Source of the DNA: JAQBQZ01 sp964554765
Lineage (GTDB): Bacteria > Patescibacteriota > Minisyncoccia > Phycocordibacterales > CAIRYW01
Reading direction: 5' to 3'
Length of the DNA: 13,562 nt
Assembly (NCBI GenBank): GCA_964554765.1
Contig: CAZKPS010000017.1
Coordinates: 1 to 13,562 of the forward strand
A program made the position numbers and the translations under genes. Positions 4,679 through 11,512 of the stretch are shown piece after piece. Positions within the stretch are counted from its first letter, which is position 1; the number at the start of each line of letters is the position of its first letter. The notes beneath the pieces were generated by a model. It had not been told where the DNA came from, made no database searches, and worked only from the letters and a program-made list of their open reading frames with translations.

Positions 4679-6092
4679 AAGCTTTGATTTGACTCTCGAA
4701 TTCCTTTGCAATATCCAAAAGTCCAAGATCATTTTTGTATGCACCCATAAGTTGTAGTCCAAATGGCAGTCCATCATTTGAAGTTCCTCCAGGGATTGAT
4801 ATAGCAGGGATGCCAGCAATATTCGATGTCACTGTAAATATATCTGCGAGATACATCTCGAGTGGATTATTTGATTTCTCCCCTATCTTAAATGCAGGCG
4901 AAGGAGTAGTCGGAGTCATCACAACATCCACTTCTTCAAATGCTTTTTTGAAATCGGATTTGATGAGCTCTCTTGCTTTATTTGCCTTTCCATAGAACGC
5001 ATCATAGTACCCAGAAGAGAGTACATAAGTACCGATCATTATTCGTCGCTTTACTTCACTTCCTAAAAGCTCACCTCGTGTTTTTAGATATTCCTCAAAA
5101 AGATTGTCACTTTTTATTTTTTTACCAAAACGCATACCATCAAATCGTGCCATATTCGAAGACACTTCTGCAGGACAGATAATATAATACACTTCAAGTG
5201 AGTGGGAGATGTGAGGCATATCGAGCTCGACGATTTCATATCCGATTTTTTTTGCCTTTTCGATTGATTCTTCAAAATTCTTTTTTACTTCCACATCGAT
5301 ACCTTCCATATCAAGAAGTCCTTTTATTACTCCAATCTTTTTCTTTGACGTCGCAGTAGTATTTATTGTGATTGTTGTCGCATCATAAGAATCGGAGCCT
5401 TTGATTGCATCAAATATTATTTTTGAATCCTCGACAGTCTTTGTGATAGGACCAATCTGATCAAATGATGAACTCATTGCCACAAGTCCATGTCGTGACA
5501 CCGCACCATAAGACGGCTTAAACCCTACAACACCGCAAAATGCGGCTGGCTGTCTGATAGATCCACCCGTATCTGATCCTAATGCACAAAGCGCCAGATC
5601 ACCTGCCACAACTGCCGCAGATCCTCCAGATGATCCGCCTGAGACTCGAGATATGTCTCGAGGATTCTTTGTAACACCGAATGCTGAGTTTTCAGTTGAT
5701 GCACCCATCGCAAACTCATCCATATTTACTCGTCCCAAAAATACAACACCTTTATCTATAAGTTTTTGAATTGCAGTAGCACTATATGGAGCAATGAATC
5801 CATCCATTATTTTCGATGCACAAGTAACTTTTCTCCCATCCACGAGCAAGTTATCTTTAAGTGCCATTGGAATACCTAGAAGCACATTATCTTTCTCTCC
5901 ATTTTTGATTCGGAGATCTGCTCTATCCGCCTGTTCGAGTACGTCAGAAAAAACTTCAAGATATGCATTGAGCTCGTTATTTTTTTCTTCAATATTCTTT
6001 AAATATGCCTCCGCAAGTTCTCGTGCAGTAAATTGTCCCTCTGTAAGGGCTTTATGAGCTGATGTAATTGTTAACTCTTTGAGATTGATCAT
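4677..6092 (-). CDS. gatA: Asp-tRNA(Asn)/Glu-tRNA(Gln) amidotransferase subunit A
   Basis: GatA releases ammonia from glutamine or asparagine for the GatCAB complex, which converts misacylated Glu-tRNA(Gln) and/or Asp-tRNA(Asn) to the correct amino acid. The 471-residue protein has the full amidase-signature fold. The Lys-cisSer-Ser triad is K79 (ALKDN), S154 (SGGSSGGSA) and S178 (DTGGSIRQPA), with the same numbering as Staphylococcus GatA. The C-terminus (NIAGIPAISIPGG, then PFGLQLMG) is also typical. It follows gatC in the same direction, with a heptamer array in the 49-nt gap. No gatB is in the window. No Shine-Dalgarno is seen; the ATG at 6092 gives the expected N-terminus. Confidence 0.97.
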   Translation of the reverse strand: MINLKELTITSAHKALTEGQFTARELAEAYLKNIEEKNNELNAYLEVFSDVLEQADRADLRIKNGEKDNVLLGIPMALKDNLLVDGRKVTCASKIMDGFIAPYSATAIQKLIDKGVVFLGRVNMDEFAMGASTENSAFGVTKNPRDISRVSGGSSGGSAAVVAGDLALCALGSDTGGSIRQPAAFCGVVGFKPSYGAVSRHGLVAMSSSFDQIGPITKTVEDSKIIFDAIKGSDSYDATTITINTTATSKKKIGVIKGLLDMEGIDVEVKKNFEESIEKAKKIGYEIVELDMPHISHSLEVYYIICPAEVSSNMARFDGMRFGKKIKSDNLFEEYLKTRGELLGSEVKRRIMIGTYVLSSGYYDAFYGKANKARELIKSDFKKAFEEVDVVMTPTTPSPAFKIGEKSNNPLEMYLADIFTVTSNIAGIPAISIPGGTSNDGLPFGLQLMGAYKNDLGLLDIAKEFESQIKA

Positions 6093-6097
6093 GTGAA

Positions 6098-6132
6098 ATA
6101 GTATTTAGTATATTGTATGTAGTATATGGTAT
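6098..6132. repeat. Heptanucleotide tandem array (TAGTATN type), five units
   Basis: Five 7-bp units (ATAGTAT, TTAGTAT, ATTGTAT, GTAGTAT, ATGGTAT) lie 5 nt upstream of the gatA ATG at 6092 and fill most of the gatC-gatA gap. Confidence 0.9.
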
Positions 6133-6141
6133 GAAATTCAA

Positions 6142-6429
6142 TTATTCAGCATTCAGAATTTTCTTTACCTTAACAAAATTTTCCTCTCGTTCTGGTGCAT
6201 TAGAAAGCAACTTTTCTGTAAACTCTCCTCCGGGATGCAAAACTACATCCTCTCGAAGGATATTTTTATGATCATATTTTGGAGCCACCTCATTAGAGAC
6301 GAGTGAGTTAATATTGCCCACATACCCCAAAATAGCTCCAATTTCATTAGAAAATGAGTCTTCTTCTTTCTCTGTAAGAGCCAACCTTGAGAGATTTGCC
6401 AGTTTTTTTATATCAGCTTTTGAAATCAT
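6142..6429 (-). CDS. gatC: Asp-tRNA(Asn)/Glu-tRNA(Gln) amidotransferase subunit C
   Basis: GatC is the small subunit that wraps around GatA and stabilises the GatCAB transamidosome. The 95-residue length is typical. The N-terminus has the family's helical start (ISKADIKKLANLSRLALTEKE), then IGAILGYVGNINSL. The C-terminal part has the expected NILREDVV (usually xxREDxx) and LLSNAPEREENFVKVKKIL (usually NAPxxxxxxFxVPxVL). It heads a gatC-gatA pair. No Shine-Dalgarno precedes the ATG at 6429, and a long GC-rich palindrome lies upstream. Confidence 0.95.
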   Translation of the reverse strand: MISKADIKKLANLSRLALTEKEEDSFSNEIGAILGYVGNINSLVSNEVAPKYDHKNILREDVVLHPGGEFTEKLLSNAPEREENFVKVKKILNAE

Positions 6430-6469
6430 ACTGTGAGTTTAGCATAAAAAGAGAGAGACTTGAAGCTAT

Positions 6470-6511
6470 GCAAGGACCGCCCTTGCGGAGCTCCGCAAGG
6501 GCGGTCCTTGC
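6470..6511 (-). terminator. Perfect 42-bp palindrome after ligA
   Basis: Positions 6470-6490 and 6491-6511 are exact reverse complements (21 bp per arm, no spacer), beginning GCAAGGACCGCCC. It lies 14 nt beyond the ligA stop and 40 nt before the gatC start. Its high GC content contrasts with the AT-rich flanks. No U-tract follows on either strand, so a strong 3'-end hairpin is more likely than a canonical terminator. Confidence 0.7.
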
Positions 6512-6525
6512 CACTTAGGCATCTA

Positions 6526-8544
6526 TTAATTAATTATTTTCTTAAACTCCTCTTCGCTCAATATCTTTACCCCTAATTCCACCGCCTTGTCATATTTTGA
6601 ACCCGCACTTTCCCCTGCTACCACATAATCAGTATTTTTAGAAACCGCACTTGCCACAGACCCTCCAAGTTTTTTAATCAGAGCTTTGGCCTCATCTCGG
6701 TCCATTGACGAAAGTGTCCCTGTGAGCACAAATGTCTTACCTTTGATATTTGGATTTAGGTTTGAATGATCTCTACTTGGATTAATTATTTTTAATTCCT
6801 TCATGAGTTTTTGGAGTGACTCAATGTGATGTTTGTCTTTTTTCCATTCAGTAATTTCACGAGCAATCACATCACCTACACCAAAAATATTTGAGAGAGA
6901 ATCGAAATCAGCCTTGAGGAATTCATCAACACTTCCAAATGTACTTGCCAGATCATCTGCCGTCTCTTCTCCTACCTGAGGAATCGAAAGTGATGCTATA
7001 AGTCTCGACAATTCTACAGTTCGAGCCCTTTCGATAGACGAAAGCAGATTATCAACTGATAACTTACCAAACCGAGGAAGAGAGATGATGTCGTCTTTTT
7101 TTAGGTTGAAAAAATCAGCGGGAATTTTGACAAGACCAGCATCACAAAGTGCATCAATAATCTTTGGTCCTAATCCATCAATATTAAATACTTTTTTTGA
7201 AGTGAAGTAGTACAACCTCTTTCTATCTTTTGCTTCACATTTTTTGTTTACACAATACCAGGCAGCACTCCCCTCACCCTTACTTCCAACACTTTTCTTT
7301 TCCAAAACAGAATCACATACAGGACAATATGTTGGCATCTTGAATTCCTTTTCACTCCCTGTACGCAGATCTTTTAATACTTCGACAACTTCAGGTATCA
7401 CATCTCCAGCTTTTTGGAGTATAACAGTATCACCTATCTTTAACCCCAATCTCCTAATTTCGTCTTCATTATGAAGTGTCGCTCTAGACACTCGTGACCC
7501 GTACACAATCACCGGTCGCATCTCCGCTACCGGAGTCACAACACCAGTTCGTCCTACCTGCAGCGTAATATCTTCTACCACAGTCGTTACTTGCTCTGCC
7601 TTGAATTTAAAGGCAATAGCATAGCGTGGAGCCTTACCTGTATGACCTAATTCATCTTGAAGTCTTTTCTCATTAACCTTTACCACAATCCCATCAAAAT
7701 AGTAATCTTGTTCATCTTTTTTATCCTGCCACTTGTTCCAAAACTCGATTACTTCATTTGCATTTTTACACAATTTAAAGTCTTTGTTCACCTTAAATCC
7801 AAGATTCGAAAGAAGTTTTAATTCTTCGTTCTGACTTTTAGGCACATCATCGTATTCTGCTATATCATAGATAAACACTTCAAGCTTTCTTGAAGCTGCT
7901 ATGGCAGGGTCGAGCTGGCGAAGAGATCCTGCAGCAATATTTCGCGGATTAGCAAATAACTCAAGACCTTCTTTTTCCCTCTCTTTGTTGAGTTTTTTAA
8001 AAATACTTTTACTCATCCACACCTCACCTTCGACAGTAATATCAATAGGCTTCTCAAGTCGAAGTGGGACTGAATCAATCGTACGAATATTATGAGTCAC
8101 ATCTTCACCTACTACACCATCACCACGTGTCGCACCTCTAAAGAAAATCCCTTTTTTATATTCAAGAATTATTTTAAGACCATCTATTTTATGTTCAGCA
8201 ACATACTCAATACCCGTACTCAAATCCATCTTCAGAAACCTCTTAACTCTCTCATCAAAAGCAACAAATTCAGAAGGAGTGAAGCAATCATTGAGCGACC
8301 ACTGTCGTGTTTTATGGGTTACTTTCTGAAGTTCGTCTTTGACACCTCCTGCCACTCGTTGAGTCGGCGAATCAGGCGTAACAAGTTCAGGAAAAGTACT
8401 TTCGAGGTCCGAGAGCTCTTTTTTGAGTGAATCGAGTGCTTCTGGAGATATCTCTGAAATATCCTTTAAATGGTAGTTTTTTCGGTGATATTCAATACTC
8501 TCTCGAAGCTTCCCAATCCTGATTTTGGCATCTTTTTTATCCAT
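6526..8544 (-). CDS. ligA: NAD+-dependent DNA ligase
   Basis: LigA seals nicks in replication and repair using NAD+. The 672-residue length is standard and all domains are present. They are the N-terminal Ia region (about 1-65), the adenylation domain with catalytic K119 in HKIDG and TRGDG at 139-143, and the OB domain (about 313-400). Next come a four-Cys zinc finger (C407, C410, C431, C436), the helix-hairpin-helix region, and a BRCT domain (about 598-672). In domain Ia the usual DxEYD signature reads PEALD, so the positions equivalent to E. coli D32 and Y35 are Pro and Leu; Y24, H25 and D38 are kept. No Shine-Dalgarno is seen; an extended -10-like TGGTATAGT lies just upstream. Confidence 0.97.
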   Translation of the reverse strand: MDKKDAKIRIGKLRESIEYHRKNYHLKDISEISPEALDSLKKELSDLESTFPELVTPDSPTQRVAGGVKDELQKVTHKTRQWSLNDCFTPSEFVAFDERVKRFLKMDLSTGIEYVAEHKIDGLKIILEYKKGIFFRGATRGDGVVGEDVTHNIRTIDSVPLRLEKPIDITVEGEVWMSKSIFKKLNKEREKEGLELFANPRNIAAGSLRQLDPAIAASRKLEVFIYDIAEYDDVPKSQNEELKLLSNLGFKVNKDFKLCKNANEVIEFWNKWQDKKDEQDYYFDGIVVKVNEKRLQDELGHTGKAPRYAIAFKFKAEQVTTVVEDITLQVGRTGVVTPVAEMRPVIVYGSRVSRATLHNEDEIRRLGLKIGDTVILQKAGDVIPEVVEVLKDLRTGSEKEFKMPTYCPVCDSVLEKKSVGSKGEGSAAWYCVNKKCEAKDRKRLYYFTSKKVFNIDGLGPKIIDALCDAGLVKIPADFFNLKKDDIISLPRFGKLSVDNLLSSIERARTVELSRLIASLSIPQVGEETADDLASTFGSVDEFLKADFDSLSNIFGVGDVIAREITEWKKDKHHIESLQKLMKELKIINPSRDHSNLNPNIKGKTFVLTGTLSSMDRDEAKALIKKLGGSVASAVSKNTDYVVAGESAGSKYDKAVELGVKILSEEEFKKIIN

Positions 8545-8557
8545 AATATATAGAGAT

Positions 8558-8566
8558 ACTATACCA
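8558..8566 (-). promoter_or_regulatory. Extended -10 promoter candidate for ligA
   Basis: On the minus strand TGGTATAGT (8566-8558) fits an extended -10 element, 13 nt before the ATG at 8544. No -35 hexamer is evident at 16-18 nt spacing. The rest of 8545-8651 is AT-rich and otherwise featureless, with no hairpin terminator after the pilin gene. Confidence 0.35.
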
Positions 8567-8651
8567 AAAATTTGAATTTTAGGTACTCAGGCATTTCTGT
8601 TTTTATTACTCCATTGGTTAACTTCTAGATAGATTCATTATAACAATTCCT

Positions 8652-9284
8652 TTAGTAGTTGAATGTCTTGATAGCTCTCTCGTAGACATTGCCGGTTTTA
8701 CTACAGGTATTATACCCTCGAGAATCGATGATTGTCTTTATATCAGTTGCATCAATCGAATTTGGAATTTTCGTGACAGTTACACTAAAGCATATATCAG
8801 TATCTGTATTATCAGTGATTTCAAATCTATTTACAGTAGAGTTCTCAGCACCAAGACTTGGATTTATATCTATATCTTTACCGAAGCATTTTTGTGAGGG
8901 TGACTTACTATTTGATAAATATTCATTACTGTCTTTGTCACAAATCGCCATATGTGTCGCAGCGGTACTAGAGGAGATAGCAAAAAATCCAGTCTGGCAA
9001 TCTCTATCTCCTGCACCTCTATCCAGAAACAAGGCACATTCCACACCCGCATCCGCAGAATAAAACGCCTGTTGTGACTCACGACCAGCATTACTAAGCG
9101 CCATCTGTTTTAAAGAAATATTCAGAATCGCAATCCCAATAGTAAATACGAGTGATCCAATGAGAGACGCGAAAAGAAGAGTAAAACCTGCACTAGCTTT
9201 TAGCTTAGAGCTGTTTGCTATTAGGGTCTGCTTAGATCCTAGTGTTTGGTATTTGATTTTTGATTTTTGATTTTTGATTTTCAT
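8652..9284 (-). CDS. PilX-like minor pilin (type IV prepilin)
   Basis: From the ATG at 9284 this encodes 210 residues; an in-frame TTG at 9296 would add four. A basic leader of about 33 residues (KIKNQKSKIKYQ...) ends in ASAG, where PilD would cut before FTLLFASLIGSLVF, the start of a single membrane helix. Mature position 5 is Phe, not Glu. With the motif NAGRESQQAFYSADAGVECAL this matches PilX-like proteins, in which Glu5 is usually absent. The mature part has six cysteines, possibly disulfides of an exported domain. The gene is last in the pilin run. Its leader and upstream 113 bp are nearly identical to those of the PilW-like gene, and the leader contains a heptamer array. Confidence 0.85.
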   Translation of the reverse strand: MKIKNQKSKIKYQTLGSKQTLIANSSKLKASAGFTLLFASLIGSLVFTIGIAILNISLKQMALSNAGRESQQAFYSADAGVECALFLDRGAGDRDCQTGFFAISSSTAATHMAICDKDSNEYLSNSKSPSQKCFGKDIDINPSLGAENSTVNRFEITDNTDTDICFSVTVTKIPNSIDATDIKTIIDSRGYNTCSKTGNVYERAIKTFNY

Positions 9285-9308
9285 TTTGTATTTCAAAAGC
9301 TAGAAGCT
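9196..9308 (-). repeat. Leader module copy A (113 bp, also at 10544-10656)
   Basis: These 113 bp align without gaps to 10544-10656 with five mismatches by eye. The copy spans about 24 bp upstream of the ATG at 9284 plus most of the leader-coding region, and stops before the prepilin cleavage site. The mature pilin parts of the two genes are unrelated at DNA level. Confidence 0.9.
9252..9279. repeat. Heptamer array TTTGATT x4 in the PilX-like leader
   Basis: Four exact 7-bp units begin 2 codons after the ATG at 9284 on the minus strand. They encode a KNQKSKI-type heptad and, being 7 bp, shift the frame if one unit is gained or lost. Confidence 0.95.
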
Positions 9309-9323
9309 AGTAGCTAGCAGCTT
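9298..9323. repeat. Heptamer array AGCTAGN between pilin genes
   Basis: Units AGCTAGA, AGCTAGT, AGCTAGC and AGCTT follow each other in the 50-nt gap between the PilV-like and PilX-like genes. A related array lies at 10646-10677. Confidence 0.85.
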
Positions 9324-9334
9324 GGAGCCGCATT

Positions 9335-10003
9335 TTACTTTCTCTCCCAGTTCGTCATTATATCTGTAAGACTAAATGTCTTGTCTCCTCCCAGAAGCCC
9401 CCTCGATGGCCAGCGAATCTCCACCTTAATCACAGCCTCATCCTGTCCAAAACTAGTAGTCTGGGGAATGACACTTATCTTTCTTTTAAATTTTGTCTCG
9501 GATGCTAGTGGATCACTTGTGTCATAACCCCAGAATCCAGTACTACTATTATAGAGTAAATGTGGACAACCGATATTTATGTCACACGCAACTACAGCAG
9601 CCGCACGATCGACATTAAAATTCTTTGTTGCATTTATATAGCATCCCATAAATGTAGGATCAGCGCCCGTAGTTAGACACGAATCTAGTCCCATAAGCCA
9701 ATATGATTTACTACCCGGACCAATAAATATATCACTAAGAAAGAGTGAATCTCTCGCATTTTTAATATATTCAATACCTTCAACTGCAAGATAGTATGCA
9801 GTAATCTCATCTCTCGCATCATACGATGAGTTAAGTGCATTTGATGCAATCTGTAGTGGCCCAGTAATAGCAAGTACCAAAAGAGTAATTGCAACCAGTG
9901 TCTCAATCAGAGTAAAACCTGCACCAATCTCTTTTTGTGCAAGATCACTTTTTAAAACAAACATCTCAAATATTTTTTTGATTTTTGATTTTTGATTTAT
10001 CAT
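9335..10003 (-). CDS. PilV-like minor pilin (type IV prepilin)
   Basis: This 222-residue prepilin has a 29-residue leader ending in GAG, then the N-methylation motif FTLIETLVAITLLVLAITG with Glu5 and one membrane helix. The following QIASNALNSSYDARDEITAYYLAVEGIEYIKNARD matches the PilV/GspI-like stalk, and four cysteines sit in the middle of the globular part. It is expected to be cut and N-methylated by the neighbouring PilD and to join the pilus tip complex. The ATG at 10003 is 5 nt after the stop of the PilW-like gene, indicating coupling. The start codon is embedded in a TTTGATT heptamer array. Confidence 0.88.
   Translation of the reverse strand: MINQKSKIKKIFEMFVLKSDLAQKEIGAGFTLIETLVAITLLVLAITGPLQIASNALNSSYDARDEITAYYLAVEGIEYIKNARDSLFLSDIFIGPGSKSYWLMGLDSCLTTGADPTFMGCYINATKNFNVDRAAAVVACDINIGCPHLLYNSSTGFWGYDTSDPLASETKFKRKISVIPQTTSFGQDEAVIKVEIRWPSRGLLGGDKTFSLTDIMTNWERK
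9977..9997. repeat. Heptamer array TTTGATT x3 in the PilV-like leader
   Basis: Three exact 7-bp units start 6 nt inside the ATG at 10003 (minus strand) and encode INQKSKI. This is the same unit as the arrays in the PilX- and PilW-like leaders. Confidence 0.95.
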
Positions 10004-10008
10004 TTTGA

Positions 10009-10632
10009 TTATATGTCTATTCTCCTCTGTGACACAGTAGTTTGGAGATGAAACTCGGTCAAATTACCAAATCCATGATAGTGACCCTTCAAAATAATAA
10101 TGATTCTGGGTTGATCATAATCTCCATTAGCAGTCTTGTTTGTTCCTGTCACATAGAAAACAAGTGAGTCAATCTTTACCTCATCACTCGTCATTGGAGC
10201 TTGCCCTCCTCCGTCAACAGACTTAGTGATTTTACCATTATCATCCAAAACGTAGATTACGGTCTTGTTGTTTGACTGTGTTGATGTAAATGTGATTGCA
10301 GTACCTCCTCCTGGGCAATCCCCGCCTCCTCCACCACCTCCAGAACAATGATAATCATACCCCGTACGCAAATCTCGAACCATCGCCTCTAATGCAAAAT
10401 TTAGGTTCGACAACACAGATGTGATGGCTTGAGATTTCTTATTTGCAGAGACGATTGAAAGCACAGCACCAATAGCTACCACCATCACGAGTGCAAAGAT
10501 AGTTACCGCTACCATGATTTCAATTAGGGTAAACCCGGAATTTGCTTTCAGCTTAGGACTGTTTGCTATTAGGGTCTGCTTAGATCCTAGTGTTTGGTAT
10601 TTAATTTTTAATTTTTGATTTTTGATTTTCAT
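10009..10632 (-). CDS. PilW-like minor pilin (type IV prepilin)
   Basis: From the ATG at 10632 the protein has 207 residues (an in-frame TTG at 10644 is possible). A basic leader of about 33 residues ends in ANSG before FTLIEIMVAVTIFALVMVVA, a complete class III signal with Glu5. The next segment (SQAITSVLSNLNFALEAMVRDLRTG) is the usual PilW/GspJ-like helix. A run of seven glycines lies between two cysteines (HCSG...DCPGG), a probable flexible disulfide-bounded loop. The C-terminal half is beta-rich. It is tightly followed by the PilV-like gene (5-nt gap). Its leader shares a 113-bp module with the PilX-like gene. Confidence 0.87.
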   Translation of the reverse strand: MKIKNQKLKIKYQTLGSKQTLIANSPKLKANSGFTLIEIMVAVTIFALVMVVAIGAVLSIVSANKKSQAITSVLSNLNFALEAMVRDLRTGYDYHCSGGGGGGGDCPGGGTAITFTSTQSNNKTVIYVLDDNGKITKSVDGGGQAPMTSDEVKIDSLVFYVTGTNKTANGDYDQPRIIIILKGHYHGFGNLTEFHLQTTVSQRRIDI

Positions 10633-10656
10633 TTTGTATTTCAAAAGCTAGAAGCT
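10544..10656 (-). repeat. Leader module copy B (113 bp, also at 9196-9308)
   Basis: This is the partner of the module at 9196-9308, spanning the same parts of the gene. Two of the five differences fall in the heptamer array (TTTAATT for TTTGATT at 10600-10613). Confidence 0.9.
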
Positions 10657-10678
10657 GACAGCTAGTAGCTAAAGCTTC

Positions 10679-11509
10679 TTACTGTCCCGTCACTATATCA
10701 GCACATCCTCCAGTTGTATCCTCTGGATCAATAGGATCAACAGATATTTGACCAGAAACTGATACACTGACAGTCCGACACTTGTCTCCGAGCCCAGACT
10801 GCACCACAATCTTCGCTTCACTATATGTCTTTACCCCGTCAGGACCACCTGCTTTTGTTCCCATTGTGATATGAGCATCTGGATTCGGTCGCACATACAC
10901 AATATTAAGCACATGCTTAGAGGAGTCTGGCCCACATATCCATCCACCATCACCTCTAGCACAATATTGTTTAATGGTCTGACCTTGAGTAAGTTCAATA
11001 ACCTTATCAATCACATCTACCCCACCAGTCTGATTAACATCATCTTGTGTAGTATAGTAATAATCAAATATATTTGATTCATCGGATACGGACTCAAGAA
11101 TAGGAACCTCAGACACATCAATAAAGTTTATAAACGAGTTTGGGCTACCCCCATCTGGAGCTGGCTCAAAATGCACACCATATCCGGTCTTATAAGGAAT
11201 AGTACTACTTGCCTTAGAACTAAGTCCTGATACTGCAGCATCGCGAATAGACAATGCCACTTCGTACGCCATATCAGTGATTAGCACATCACTTGAGAAT
11301 TTAGCCTGACGAAAAAGTACCGCAGAAGTCACAATAAGCATAATCGAGACCGTGATAATAAGCTCAATCAAAGAAAAACCACACGAGTTGTGATTTGTGA
11401 GTTGTGAGTGATGAGGAAATAAGCAAAATTTTGAATTTTGACTTTTATTTTTACCCTCTTGGGTATTCGCTACTGCTTTCACTTTTGACTTTTGATTTTT
11501 GACTTTCAT
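10679..11509 (-). CDS. FimT/GspH-like minor pseudopilin
   Basis: This 276-residue prepilin has a 44-residue leader ending in NSCG, then FSLIELIITVSIMLIVTSAV with Glu5. The downstream ITDMAYEVALSIRDAAVSGLSSK is the characteristic GspH/FimT helix, and the C-terminal half is beta-rich with four cysteines. It starts 3 nt after the pilD stop, so the two are probably coupled. The leader is made largely of two heptamer arrays (TTTTGAC type and TTGTGAG type), giving low-complexity KVKNQKSKV and HHSQLTNHNS segments. A start nearer to the cleavage site cannot be excluded, but no better ATG is seen. Confidence 0.86.
   Translation of the reverse strand: MKVKNQKSKVKAVANTQEGKNKSQNSKFCLFPHHSQLTNHNSCGFSLIELIITVSIMLIVTSAVLFRQAKFSSDVLITDMAYEVALSIRDAAVSGLSSKASSTIPYKTGYGVHFEPAPDGGSPNSFINFIDVSEVPILESVSDESNIFDYYYTTQDDVNQTGGVDVIDKVIELTQGQTIKQYCARGDGGWICGPDSSKHVLNIVYVRPNPDAHITMGTKAGGPDGVKTYSEAKIVVQSGLGDKCRTVSVSVSGQISVDPIDPEDTTGGCADIVTGQ
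11385..11412. repeat. Heptamer array GAGTTGT type inside the FimT-like leader
   Basis: Four 7-bp units (GAGTTGT, GATTTGT, GAGTTGT, GAGTGAT) lie just before the predicted cleavage site and encode the leader segment HHSQLTNHNS. Confidence 0.85.
11482..11502. repeat. Heptamer array CTTTTGA type at the FimT-like start
   Basis: Three 7-bp units (CTTTTGA twice, TTTTTGA) lie immediately inside the ATG at 11509 on the minus strand, encoding KVKNQKSKV. Confidence 0.85.
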
Positions 11510-11512
11510 AGA

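Noticed and set aside
8689..9063. A 124-codon plus-strand frame within the PilX-like gene
   Set aside because: It is antisense to a gene with a clear prepilin signal and a consistent operon position.
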